NCBI GenBank assembly: GCA_014058105.1 | Contig: JACGCM010002112.1 | Span: forward strand, 186,001-250,000 | Direction: 5' to 3' | Source of the DNA: Kingdonia uniflora | Taxonomy: Eukaryota; Streptophyta; Magnoliopsida; Ranunculales; Circaeasteraceae | Length of the DNA stretch: 64,000 nt | Part shown: piece after piece, positions 34,590 through 46,300 of the stretch | Position numbering within the stretch: the stretch's first letter is position 1 | Layout of the letters: every line of letters starts with the position of its first letter | Translations under genes and position numbers: made by a program | Notes under the pieces: model-generated | What the model saw: the letters and a program-made list of their open reading frames with translations, nothing else | Database searches by the model: none | Told to the model about the DNA's origin: nothing

Positions 34590-35051
34590 AAATAAAAATT
34601 ACCACAGACTTTATCCGTGGAAAAATGGGTATCATTTGCGGTATTTATAATAATTAACCACAAAAAAACTCAGTGGCAAATTTTTTTCACAGATTTACTC
34701 CGTATCAATATAAATTTGATAACTACAGACAAAATCCGTGGTAAAAAAATTACCACGAATTTACTCCGTAGTAAAATAAATTAGATAACTACAGACAAAC
34801 CCTGTGGTAAAAAAATTGCTACAGATTTACTCTGTAGCAATATAAATTAGATTACCACAGACAAACTCCGTGGCAAAAAAATTGCCACGGATTTACTCCG
34901 TAGCAATATAAAATAGATAACCACAGATAGTCCGTGGCAAAAAAATTGCCAGACACCATTTGCTACAGACCTCCACTACAGTGTTTATCCGTAGAAAAAT
35001 GACTATTACCACAGATTAGGTTCGTGGTAATTTAGTAAAATTGGTGTAGTG
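34590..35051 (-). repeat. CACTA right end with 66-bp subterminal tandem array
   Basis: Units beginning AACTACAGAC or similar lie at 34721, 34787, 34853 and 34919, exactly 66 bases apart. Each pairs a TCCGTGGYAA word with its inverted copy. At 34867-34876 and 34882-34891, TCCGTGGCAA and TTGCCACGGA form a perfect 10-bp inverted repeat around five A. Arrays of short motifs like these are known transposase (TNPA-type) binding sites in En/Spm elements. The terminal CACTA inverted repeat ends at 35051. Confidence 0.9.
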
Positions 35052-35054
35052 TTA

Positions 35055-36003
35055 TTTCTTGCACTTTTGCTGGTGTTATACAAAATATGATCTCAAAGAT
35101 AAAAAATGAAGAACGTGAACTACGTCGTGCAAAGAATCACAAACTATCAAAATTGATTCTTTATATCGTACACCAATTGCAATGTGAAGAGAAGCAAGAA
35201 CTTCTTCTAATGAGAAAAATAAACAAGGCAAATTTTGGAAAAGAAAGAATCTTAATGCAATTTTATGACAACATGTGTAACTCAAAACTTATGTATATTT
35301 TGTATAGATTTCAAAAGTTCATATGTATAATTAAAAATTGATGTATAACCCCATTTTAACGATTAATGTATTTGAATCATTCCATAATAATTTATTGTAA
35401 TGTGATGTAATAAAAGTGAGAGAAACATTCAACGCTTAAAAACTATGTAGAAAAGAAGGAATCAAAGACAAGAAGGAGATGGAGACAAGCACACATTGAT
35501 GAGGTATATTTGATTTAGTGTATATTGATTTAAATCATAATTATCAGCAAGTTCTCTTAAGTGGGTACGAAATTGTACTTCCATATTTGTAACTTTTTAT
35601 ATTTCTATTTTTAAAATTTCAGTTCTACATGAAAGAAGTGGAAATGAAATCAGATGCATTCGACGATGTCAACTATGTCGAACACCATTGCTTATATCAT
35701 GATCATGTTGTGACTATGCTGGAAATCATTTGAGGACTATAGGGAGGTGTATTTTAATTATTTAGTATCACAAAATTTGTACACTCTTTTATAATATTAG
35801 CACAAATCATATCAAACTTATTTTTTTTTTTTTTTTACTGCATATTCTCAACTCTTTTCAAATACAACCTCCATCTAAACAATTCCAATTACTTAGTGTA
35901 TAACCTAATATAGTAGCAATTAAATTTTCCAATATCAATGTTCTAAAATAGATAGCACTAAAGGTGCGTCGGCATAATTGCCCGTGCGTTGTCACGAGTA
36001 ATA
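35055..36003 (+). other. Helitron 3' noncoding region
   Basis: No recognisable coding sequence was found. A lysine/glutamate-rich 84-codon open frame at 35087-35341 has no family I know. A 19-base T run begins at about 35820. The region leads into the Helitron terminus. Confidence 0.5.
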
Positions 36004-36007
36004 CTAG
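35960..36007 (+). other. Helitron 3' terminus
   Basis: CCCGTGCG, TT and GTCACGAG form an imperfect hairpin (35981-35998). Ten or so bases later comes CTAG (36004-36007), followed by T, the expected host base. This pattern is the known 3' end of plant Helitrons. The hairpin has at least one mismatch. Confidence 0.72.
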
Positions 36008-36657
36008 TACTTACAAAATTACTCATAAGCCACCATACTCATCCATGGTTGGTTGATAATAATGGGTTATGTTCTCTTCTCCATGTCCTTAAAATAGTTT
36101 GTTATGGTCAAACTAGTTTACTTAATTAAATTCTTTACTCCCTCAAGTCCTAGCTATGGTCAAGCTAAGATTGTAGGAAGAAAAATGTATATTTACCCGG
36201 AAGAAGTGAAAGTAACTACTCTTAACTAAATAATACTATTTTATACTAAGGCTGCATTGGATGGAGTTTCCTCTAGCCTTGGCTAAGAGGTTTAGTTACA
36301 CATTCCTTTGATCATTACCATTACACTAAATTATTACAATAAAAGAAATGACAAGAAGAAGAGAGAAAGAAGAGCTAATTGTATTACTTGTAGATCCTTT
36401 GATTGACACTCTCCAAGATATTTCAAATGGGTGGAATTCCCTTCATATTTATTGGGTATAGAAGGGATTACAAAATATCAACACAATGAGAAATCACCAA
36501 AACAATGCCTTCCATTATGCACAAAATATAAGAGCTTTAAAGCCCCCTACTTCATGCCTTAGCCCATGCACAAAATTATATGGATTAATATACATCATCA
36601 ATATTTCTTTAATGTTTTTCATTGACCTTTTGGTTGACAACCGCAAGGGATTATCAA
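36008..36657. other. Flank between the Helitron and G3, no gene
   Basis: Nothing recognisable was found. The last five bases, ATCAA (36653-36657), are the left target-site duplication of G3, so this stretch was once contiguous with 50343 onward. Confidence 0.6.
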
Positions 36658-37177
36658 AGTAGGGCCTTATCCCTTGAGCTGGGATATCATCGAGCTAATA
36701 CCAAGCCATACTCACGCGACATGCACGTGACATAGTCCATCAACAATGGCACCTGGACTGCAAGCTATTAAAAAACATGGCTCGAACACTCCAAGTAAAA
36801 ATTCAACAAGTCAAGGACACATATTCTCCCATGAACTGACTGTTACAGAGATAACCTCCACTCTTCCCCCAATTCAGGAGAATGTGCTTGTACATTAAAC
36901 GAACCAAGACTAAGATCTATAAAAGGAACAAAATACAAAAGGAGAAGGGACCAAGTTTTTCTAACTCAAGAGATCATAAATCTTAGAATCGAAATATCAA
37001 TCCCAATCAAGCAATAAAGTTAAAGTTACTAAAATCCATAAGCCGAGGTCGTGGTTTTTATTTATTCAGAGGTTTCCACGCTAAACCCTGTGTCAATTTC
37101 TATTTTTATTTTATTTGTTGTCATAGGTACATCTGGTGCAAGAACCTTACGAGCAATTATGAAATTAGGCCCTTACA
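36658..37177 (+). repeat. 5' LTR of G3
   Basis: It begins AGTAGGGCCTTATCC (ancestral start TGTAGGGAC) and ends TTAGGCCCTTACA. It aligns with 49817-50337. The internal GAGGTCGTGGTTTTTATTTATTC and GTTTCCACGCTAAACCC blocks match the reverse complement of the G2 LTR, so G2 and G3 LTRs are related. Confidence 0.92.
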
Positions 37178-37195
37178 TTTGGCACCTTCTATAGG
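37178..37195 (+). other. Primer binding site of G3
   Basis: TTTGGCACCTTCTATAGG directly follows the 5' LTR and corresponds to the Tat-type priming site, one or two bases different from that of G1. Confidence 0.82.
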
Positions 37196-37255
37196 AAAGA
37201 AGACATTTCCACGAAATCCTAAGGCATACTGTTACTTAACGATCAATTTTCCATC

Positions 37256-38960
37256 ATGGTGACTTCAAAATGACCAGCCACAATAGTTCAGCCAATTTTT
37301 TTAATCAAACCAGATCAGTTCATAGAATTCAGGGCGAACCTCCAAGCTGAAACAGAGAAACGGAATGAGCTCGAATGTCAGTTATTGCTTGACCAAGAGC
37401 TCCCTAACCAAGAACTAGAAGGTGAATGTCAAACTCATCAAACAAAATTTAAACAACATAAAGTACAAATGATAACGATGCAGACTGCCTTGCAAGACAA
37501 TTAACAGGTTCCCATTCATGTGGAACGTAATTAGATGCAGACAAACTCCAGAGTCTCAGTAACAGATAGGTTGGGACCTTAAGTAGCAGCTAGCAAAAGG
37601 ACCTCTCTGACATCCACGCAATGACCCAAGTGTACTAGACGCTTCAATTCATATGGGACGGGAAGATCAGTACAAAATTGGCAGAGGTCGTAGGCCCTCT
37701 AAATGTCAAAAAGAAGAGCTACAACCTCAATCCAATATACCAGCTCGTGAATGTTTGAGCGAGGGTAGTAGTACTCATAACCCCTGACCTGCACGCCAAG
37801 TCGTTCAAGCACCACGACAGTACATCACACAGGAACATATGGATCAACAAATTAAGAAATTAATCGAGGCTCAAGCTCTCAACAATAAGGATGATCGGAC
37901 TAAATTCCACGGTTGTCAACTTGTCAAAGAGTTGCTTGATTTGGAAGTACCAACAGATTTTCATTCTCCGAAGATACGCAAGTGCAAAGGCACTAATCCA
38001 AAAGAACACATTCAACGATTCCGAGACTTACTGGGATTGTATTCCAACTTGAACTACATTCTGCGTCGTCTGTTCGCCACAAGCCTACAGGGAAAGCCAA
38101 TCCAGTGGTTCCATTATATACCTGAAGATTCAATCCTTACATTCTACCAATTGCATAAGATCTCCGTCTAGATGTACACTCACAACAAGGACAAGGAAGA
38201 GAATTCATATAATCTTATTAGTCTCAAACAGTCTCAGGGGAAAAAACTCAATGTATTTACAAAAAAATTCTTAGAACTTGCTCGAAATGTCGATATTCTC
38301 GACTAGAAGATAGCCTTTTCAGCGTTTACCAATGCAATACAGATCGATTGCAAAGTAAAGGAACATTTGTTTTTGAACAAACCATTAACTTTGGAAGACA
38401 TGATTACCAAGGTCAATGGGTATGTTGACCTGGAAAGGATAATGATCGAAAGATATAAATATACTAAAAGTGTTCTAACCACGAAAGGTCAAAACACAAA
38501 TAGAAACAGTAAACAAAAGGATGACACGGGTGATAAAAAGAGAACTAAGGCAAATAGTGGTAACTTTCAGAAAGGAAATTTATTACCCAAACCAATTCTT
38601 CCAAAGATGAATGTCAGGATCTCAATGGCCTATCCTATACTGGAGAAAGATAAATTTTATCGTGTATCTTAGCCTCTGGAACATATTGTTTGCACCACAA
38701 GGTAGCTCATCATGAAACTTACAACTGTAATGCATTACAGAGATTGTTGGAAGAAATTTTCAAAGATGAGAGAATGTACAAGTACATTATCGACCTGGAG
38801 GGACCCAAGAATGGAAGCTATAAGACGCAAGTCAAAGTAGGCTAGGTCAAAGATTAATCCGAGGAAAAATACTTGTACCACATCTAATACAATCACATGA
38901 TCGAGATCTATCAGATCAACAATTCTACCTGATTCAAAAGGAGGAGATTAATGGAATGCT
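37256..38960 (+). pseudogene. G3 gag, degenerate
   Basis: From ATG 37256 the frame begins MVTSK then a stop, and continues EFRANLQAETEKRNELECQL with a coiled region. The main capsid part (37839-38170) includes MDQQIKKLIEAQALNNKDDR, HIQRFRDLLGLYSNLNYILR and LFATSLQGKPIQWFHYIPED, matching G1. The 38367-38672 stretch, DMITKVNGYVDLERIMIERY then a lysine-rich tail, follows after stops. Capsid formation is not possible from this copy. Confidence 0.78.
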
Positions 38961-39630
38961 GCGACCTTACAGTTCAGGATAAAGAAGCAAAACTCCTCCC
39001 TTAATTGAGAAATCGACGAACTGAGATTTCATTTGAAGTTGCGATATCGGTCATGTCAAGTTTCCATATGATGACGCTCAGGTTAGTATACTTAAGATGA
39101 AGACATTAATCATGCATACCATGATGATCGATACCGATAGTGGTATTGAGATCCTTTTTCAAAGCACAATCAATCAAATGGGACTAGTGGATCAAGTTAT
39201 ACCAAGCGACATCGATATCAATGGTTTTAAAGGCTCTAAAGAAGAGCGAGTAGGAAAGATCATCTACCCATCACCGCTGGACCTACCACTATTGACATTG
39301 CTTTTTATATTATCAATGCTAAATCCCGCTACCTGAGGATCATGGGCCATTGCTGGTTACACAACATGGAATCAACTCCATCCATATACCATCAAGCACT
39401 TCATTTTAAGTATAACGATGGCATCTATGAGATCAAATGAAGTCAAAAGCTCTCACGGGATTGTAAAAATACTGTATCTGCCATACTTGATAGATCAGAT
39501 TGATTTACTGCATAACAATTACAAAAAGTTGGTCACACCAATGATCAGCCATCCACAGTATAACCTACATAGTACATTGAAATTGATGGGCCTAGTAGAG
39601 GTACTTATATTGGTATGAAACTAGTTCAGC
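38961..39630 (+). pseudogene. G3 aspartic protease, degenerate
   Basis: The 39097-39336 frame reads MHTMMIDTDSGIEILFQSTI and NQMGLVDQVIPSDIDINGFK, a retropepsin with DTDSG in place of DTGS/DSG. The following RYLRIMGHCWLHNMESTPSI lies in another frame, so a frameshift sits near 39330. It would process the polyprotein. Confidence 0.72.
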
Positions 39631-41020
39631 AGGAGAAAGAAGCCCTCATACATTTTCTACAGATGAACTGAGATGTCTTCGCTTGAACTTTCAAAGAAAT
39701 GTTAAGAGTTGACCCAGCCAAGGCATGTAACACATTGAGTATTACAGATAAAGTTATGGTAGTCAAACAGAAACAAAGGAGACTCTCACCTCATCCGAGA
39801 TGAAGTCAAACATTAAAATCGATAAATTGATCAAGGTCGTATTCCTCCGTGAAGCCAAGTACCCGAAATGGATCTCGAACATTGTAGCAGTTCCAAAGAA
39901 GAATGGAAAAGTCTGAGTTTATGTAGATTTAATAAATTTAAGAAAACGCACATCAAAAGACAGTTTTCCCCTTCCCATTATTCATCAAATCCTTGACTCT
40001 ATAACAGAGTTTGAGCTGATATCTATGATGGACGCTGCTTTGAGGTATAACCAGATACCCCATTAGACGTCGATCAAGAAAAAATGACCTTGATCACCAA
40101 AAGAAGGCTCTACTGTTACAAAGCCATGCCTCTCAAGCTGAAGAATGCTGGAGTGACCTATCAAAGGTTAGTGATGAGCATGTTCAAAGAATACTTGAGG
40201 AAGATTGTTGAAGTATATATTGACGATCTAATCTGTAAAAGCTTGCAGAAGAAAGATCATATCAAACATCTCGATACAATCTTCAAGATAGTACGGTCAT
40301 ACCACATGAAGCTCAATCCAGATAAATGCTAATTCGAAGTTTACTCTGGCAAGTTTCTGGGACATCTCATCAACAAGAATGGAATCGAAGCTGATCCAGA
40401 TCAAATTCAAGATCTAATCTCCATGCCATTACCACAAACAAAGAAATATATACAAAAGCTTGCTGGCAAGATTGCAGCTATCAGCTGATTCGCCTTAAAG
40501 TCTTTAGATCGATGCCGATAGTTGTTCATGTTACTTCGTAGATCTACCAGAAGAGGTAAAGGAAGACAAACTGAAGAGATCGATTAAACAGCAAAATATG
40601 AAGCAGTTTTTCAAGAATTTAAAATTTATCTAGGGAAATCTCCCATAATGAACACCCCGAGAGACAGTGAGGAATTGATCATCTACCTCATAGTTATAGA
40701 TAACTCTCTCAGCTCAGTTCTCATTCAGCTCGAAGAAAAGATTAAGAAGCCAGTGTATTTTATAACTAAAACCCTCACACTGGCGGAAGCAAGATATTAT
40801 ATGATCGAATGATTACTCCTGACAATCGTCTATACTTAACGGAAGCTTAATCACTATTTTCAAGCACATTCGGTCAAAGTTATGAAAAATTATCCCCTTA
40901 GAGCAATTCTATCTAAGAAGGAGAAATCACGCAGAGTGTAACAATGGTCCATCGCTTTGGGAGAGTACAACATCAAGTTCGAACAGAGAACCTTAGAAAA
41001 GGGCTAGGAAGTAGCTAATT
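39631..41020 (+). pseudogene. G3 reverse transcriptase and RNase H, degenerate
   Basis: Blocks in order are the VKQKQRRLSPHP-like segment (39755-39800), FLREAKYPKWISNIVAVPKK (39840-39905), MMDAALRYNQIP (40025), MTLITKRRLYCYKAMPLKLK, the active site EVYIDDLICKS (40215-40245), KLNPDKC, FLGHLINKNGIEADPDQIQ (40355-40410), and the RNase H segment VYFITKTLTLAEARYYMIE (40755-40810). YIDD is intact but stops and shifts abound. Confidence 0.88.
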
Positions 41021-41029
41021 TTTAAGTAG

Positions 41030-41560
41030 ACTTTCCAGTCGATGATACAGACTGGGTGGAGCACGATCCCGATCAATCTAAAGAACTCAAAGATGATCCA
41101 CCTTCAAAACCTTTTAAAGAACGAACAAAATGGGTTACCCAAAAGGGATGGAGATTTCCTATAGACGGATCTGTAGGACCTAAAGGGTCAGGGATTAGAA
41201 TCATACTGATTACCCTCCAACAACAAAATTAAGAAATCAATATGCCTCAATTTTGAACCCTCCGACAATGTCACAGAGTACGAAACATTAATTCATGGCC
41301 TGAAAATGACATTGGAGATCGGCAATCTTGAATTATCGATCTACACCGATTCCTTGCTGATCGTCCATCACTACTCCAATCGATATAAGAAGAATGGAAA
41401 AATGGTTGATTATGTAGCCATAGTTGTTGATAGAATGAACAGATTTAATAAAGCTAATCTTGATTTTTTACCTCGTGGCAAAAATCGACACGACAATTCT
41501 TTCGCATACTTAGCTGGGGTCTTAGTTATAGAAGTAAGGTATCTCCAAATGAAAATAAAT
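41030..41560 (+). pseudogene. G3 second (archaeal-type) RNase H
   Basis: WRFPIDGSVGPKGSGIRIIL (41145-41205), then NVTEYETLIHGLKMTLEIG and LSIYTDSLLIVHHYSNRYKK (41306 onward) give the three acidic positions. NKANLDFLPRGKNRHDNSFA and YLAGV follow. Frameshifts lie near 41215 and 41300. Confidence 0.8.
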
Positions 41561-42860
41561 CTAACCCTCAACATTGATCTTCCAGCGGTATGCGCGATCA
41601 ATACTGGGGGCGATGAAGATGAGGAAGATGATTGGAGGAAACATTTCCTCACATATCTTGGCCCAGAAAACAAGTATGATAGGCCCCTCCAAAAATTCCA
41701 AAAGGGCACCAACAATTGATTAAAAACACAGTTCAAAAAACCGAATTACATAGAATGTCGGTCACTGGACCGTACCTCAAGTGTCTCTCAAAGATAGAAG
41801 CTGAGGAAATGCTCAAAGATCTACATGAAAGAACTTGTGGCTTCTATGCCGCAGGTCAATCACTCGCAAACAGAGCAATTATGCAAGAAATATTCTGGCC
41901 CAGAATGCGAAAGTAGGCTGAGGAGTATTCACAAAAATGAGACGCATGCCAGAGACATGGTAATCAAATACTACCTCCTGCTCTCAAGCTTGACGCAAGT
42001 AAGGTGTTATAGCCCTTCAAGCAATGGGCACTCGATCTTGTGGGAGAATTCCCTAATATACCGAGTAACAGAAGGTTCTTACTTGTCGTAATAAATTACT
42101 TTACAAAGTGGGCTGAAGCAGCTCCCCTCTGTCGGACCCAAAAAGAAGAAGTAATCTCATTTATTTAGGAACATATCATCACGCAATTTGGTTGCCCCCA
42201 CCTAATTCGGATCGATAACGGCCCATAATTAATTGGAAAGAAGGTCATGGTATTTCTAAACAAGCACAACATTATTCATTCACCCTCTAATATACTTCCC
42301 CCGAGGTAATAGGCATGCCGAGATCACAAACAGGATTATAGTGGATGGAATCAAGAAGAGACTGAAGTAAGAGGAGAAGGGTAATTGGATAAAGCAATTG
42401 CCACATGTCTTGTAGGCTTACCATACAACACCGAGATAGTCAACATGATGTTCTCCATTCTTACTTATATATGGAACAAAAGCCGTAATCCCTATAGACT
42501 GTCATTATCCTGTCAAAGATCACGAGCTCACTGATGAGTTTGAATTAGCATGTAATATGAACTGGATCGATGAAACACGAGCTCGAGCTATTGCCAACTT
42601 AATTCGATATCATCATATGCTATCCAGTTCATACAACAGAAGAGTTCAGAGTCGATCGTTTGAAGTCGATGACCTAGTCCTCCGAGAAATCCCCAAGCCC
42701 AGGAAAAAGTTAAATGCTGGGAAGCTTGCAGAGAACTGGGAAGATTCGTTTTTGGTTGTGGGTCAAACTCGTCTTTGATCCTACTACCTCATGATAAAGG
42801 ACGGTGTCAGAATACCAAGACCTTGGAATACTCGGCGATTGAAGCGATATTATTGTTAGA
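41561..42860 (+). pseudogene. G3 integrase, degenerate
   Basis: The zinc-binding part reads LHERTCGFYAAGQSLANRA (41822-41880) then DACQRHGNQI. The core reads LDLVGEFPNIPSNRRFLLVV, YFTKWAEAAPLCRTQ and IRIDNGP. The glutamate region reads HAEITNRIIVDGIKKRLK (42312-42365), so, unlike G1, the glutamate is retained. The C-terminal part (42557-42778), RARAIANLIRYHHMLSSSYN and FEVDDLVLREIPKPRKK, ends near 42860. Several stops and shifts are present. Confidence 0.85.
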
Positions 42861-43025
42861 TCCCTAAATTTTTAAGCACAAAATACATATACTATTTTTC
42901 CTTACATTCCAGAAGTGAGATTATAATCTCCAACAGTATCTACATTCTTTTCTCATCAATGAAAACATTCAAGTATTTTCTTCCACATTACTCTCTAGAT
43001 TCATGCATAAATTTATTTACTAAAT

Positions 43026-43300
43026 CTCTAATGATTAAAGCAAAGGTAATAATAGCTTTCAATCCATACACATCAACAATCTCTAACGATTAAAGCAAAG
43101 GTTATACTAGCTTTCAATCAATACACATCTACTATCTCTAACGATTAAAACAAAGGTAATACTAGCTTTCAATCAAACCACATCTACTATATCAAACGAT
43201 TTAAGCAAAGGTTGTACTAGCTTTCAATCACTACACATATACTATCTCTGATGATAAAGCAAAGATAAAAGTAACTTTCATCTATATAACGTCTACAATA
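43026..43300. repeat. 55-bp tandem array in G3 (about 4.7 units)
   Basis: CTCTAACGATTAAAGCAAAG-type starts lie at 43026, 43081, 43136, 43191 and 43246, exactly 55 bases apart. Each unit also holds TACTAGCTTTCAATCA and ACACATCTACTAT. The array sits directly after integrase and next to the stop of the antisense gene (43316), the same place as the 156-bp array of G1 but with unrelated sequence. Confidence 0.93.
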
Positions 43301-43315
43301 AAGAGACAAAACAGT

Positions 43316-46300
43316 TTACAACTTCAGAGTTCTAGAAGACATAAACTCATGTGCTCTCGCAACAACCATCTCTCCGCCCCTCTCTACACGTTCCTCTGTA
43401 ATGGGACCAATACCAGTTTCCATAAAGTTCAAACAGTTACTTTGATCTACATCTTCCTTACAAATGCAACCCTTCAACACCAAATAGTCATGCAATATGT
43501 CCTATTCCATCTTAAGCCTCTTTACCTCCTCCACAAAATAGGCAATTACTGCCATTATCTCCTTTGAGTGTACCTCATCTAAGGAAAGTCAGTTTCAATT
43601 AGGAATGGCCAGTTCAGCAAAATTCTCACGTATCCTATAATAATTTTTATTTATCTTTTCATAGTGCACTTTGGCTCTTTGCAAGCGTCCCTCCACATCT
43701 ACTACAAAACTGCTCAATACCTTCAGCGATTCCTCAGATTTACCCCGCTCGACCTTATTTTCTTCTTTCTGCTCCTTTAACTTATGTACTTCCCTTCGCA
43801 ATGCCAGCAACTCCGCATCCTTTTTTTTTGTAAGACCTCGTTTATGTTATGTTCACTGAAGGACGCACTCTTCAACGTGTCATCCTTTTTCCTTAAAGCT
43901 TCCTCCAAATTATTTTCCTTAATTTAAGCAATATTCAACTTATCTCCACTTTCTCTAGCTAGCACATTTGCTTTCCTTACAGCAGCTCGAACACAAATAC
44001 TTTGATTTGAACCTGGGCACGAGCCAATTCAACTTGTATGTTGACCACTTTACTTTCTTTCTTCTTCAACTGCCCTCAAATTGCTAAGACTCTAGTTTAG
44101 CTCTATTTCATCCACCTTTAAAGCTCCTATGTGATATTGAGCACAATCTGCATCTCTACTCTTCCCTTTCATTCTCTCTACATCTCCTTTGAAACTTACC
44201 TTGAGCACTACCCAATTCAACTTCCTTCTCCTTGATCTTTTTTGTCAGCTCGCTAGCCGTGGCTTCTAACTTTGTCAACTCCAGCCCCAATTTTATATAC
44301 TGATCTGCCATCTCTTCCAATGCCTGCTAGAACCTATCTAATTTGAGCTTAAACTTATGATTACACTTGATGACATCCTCTTCACCTAATTGTGCAGGTT
44401 CTAGCTTGGCCTGCACAACAAATTAATTTGAAGATCAACACATGGGCAAAAATTTACGTTTCTCATATCAACAGTTCGCTCATATAACAGTTTACCTGCA
44501 TTACTCTCATTTCTTACAGTCAATCAAATATATCGACACACCATAACGAGCTGATACTTGCAAAGCCTCCAAGCTATGCAAATTTCTCGCTCTAGTGGCC
44601 ACTATATAATTTTAGATCGGGATCAATACCACGATCCTCTCATATTTTAAGGTACGCCATTTCTAACCCTCTCTCACTATCTATTTTAAATTCTAAAAAA
44701 AGGTCAATTACATTACATCTTTAGTTCCTCTAAGTGTATTTTTTATTATACCACCAAGTAAGAAATGTAAAAATTTACATACCTACCCCTACTTTTTCTA
44801 ACCACCTCATCTTTATCTATATTTCCTTTGGCTCCCCTAAACGAGCTATAACTAAATCACTCCAATGATTGTTACAAAGTTATCTATACTTCCTCACCTG
44901 AACCTCCGTACGGGCAGTCAGTAGTGCTGCTGCATATACATAATTTTTTCTCCCTATCAAACTCTTTCTTTAAGCCCTCAATAGTAGCCCGCAGTTCGTT
45001 AAGTTCCTACACAACAATTTCCATATCAAAACATCTCCAATTCTAAAGTTTTGCCACTCACACTTAACCAAATACAAATTTTAACAAACAACGATAATAC
45101 TCTTCTATAAACATCCCACATATATATTACTCTACCTTATCATATTCTTCAACTCTGTAGTTTTCATGGTGTGTGCTAGGGGACACAAGATTTAACCCTG
45201 ACACAACATCATCAATCGATGTCCCCCTTACCTCTGCCTCTTCCTCTAGCTCTAACTCAGAAACATCGGCAGATCGCCCTTCTATTATCACTTCTACTTC
45301 CTCAAACTCATACCCATTATCGTGTAAGCGCCGAGAAATATTATTCCGGGCAGCAATCACTTTACTATTTTGTAGTTGGGCCTCCAAAATGATCTTTTCC
45401 ACAACTGCCTGGTGATGATTCTTCAACTTCGTAATCTCTGTAATCGATTGTTTCTTCGCTTCTTCAAACTCTTTCTCAAACTGAGCAACCGGTTTATCCA
45501 GCCCTGTTTTCCCTTTCACAAATCCAAGGCATATACTTTTCACAACGCGGGAAACCTAATACAACACACAAAAACTGCTACACATTATGTTGTTAATAGT
45601 AAACCAATTTAATTCTGCAAATCAAACTTACCCTGTACAATTCCAAATGCACTGCAGAGTTCACCCTTTCAACATCTTCCAACGCTACTGCCTTGAACTT
45701 ATTTTCTAAGGCCAACATCTCATTATCCATGCTTGATTCACCAACATCGTCCTTTAGCTCAGTCGACTGAGGGGATTGTTCAACTTCTTCTTCGTTAAAT
45801 CACCGTCGACCTCCGTATTTTTGGTAGACATGGAGGTCGACACAAATGTCTTCAACTTTCTCTTAAAAACCTTGCAGCTGGTGATTCCTGAGCTAACTCC
45901 ACCAGCTCGCGGCAACCCGGCGGGTAGTGAAACTTTTCCAAATGAGGGAACAACCAAATTACTAGCCCTTATTTTAACTACCTCAGTTAGAGATGCAACT
46001 GAAGCTAAAATCCCACCTATTATTTTTCTCTTTGCTTGTGACTTATGCACTTTAACATATTTATGGCTCACCCTCTTGTGCCTACAAATCTCCAATTCGC
46101 ATAGTACAGCTTATAGTTCAACTCCCTCTCGGGATACTATATCGATGAAATATTCTCCTCTCTTTACTTTAGAATGAGGATCTACATACAACAACAATAT
46201 TTTCATAAGCCAACAAAGCATAAACAAACACAGTTAGAAAGCGGTAAGGTTCACTTACATTTTTTAATAGTTTTATATTTGAGAGCCAAGGTGTCCAAAT

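Larger units (their letters stand above)
21101..35051. mobile_element. Non-autonomous CACTA transposon carrying pieces of at least six host genes
   Basis: The left end is CACTACACCAAAATAGG (21101). The right end read on the minus strand is CACTACACCAATTTTAC (from 35051). The direct repeat TTA flanks both ends (21098-21100 and 35052-35054), the 3-bp duplication expected of CACTA (En/Spm) elements. Subterminal CCACAGAC and TCCGTGG motifs fill the right end. No transposase is recognisable, so it would depend on an autonomous relative. Inside are intron-containing fragments of MEI2-like, DRP1, CTLH/RanBPM-like, U2AF65-like, JMJ25-like and PEX5 genes, all on the plus strand. Size is about 13.95 kb. 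Confidence 0.88.
9778..36007 (+). mobile_element. Helitron, degenerate, split by G2 and a CACTA element
   Basis: Three pieces form one rolling-circle transposon: 9778-10741, 17715-21100 and 35052-36007. Coding runs from Helitron_like_N through to a PIF1-type helicase ending at 20712. The right end is CTAG at 36004-36007, followed by T and preceded by a weak GC hairpin, which is the Helitron 3' signature. Both G2 and the CACTA element are flanked by target-site duplications made of Helitron sequence, so they came later. The TC 5' end is not visible and probably lies beyond G1. Frameshifts and stops show the element is dead. Confidence 0.8.

Noticed and set aside
43026..43300. CRISPR-like or regulatory repeat array
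   Set aside because: It is a head-to-tail 55-bp tandem repeat with mutations spread over the whole unit and no conserved repeat/variable spacer pattern.
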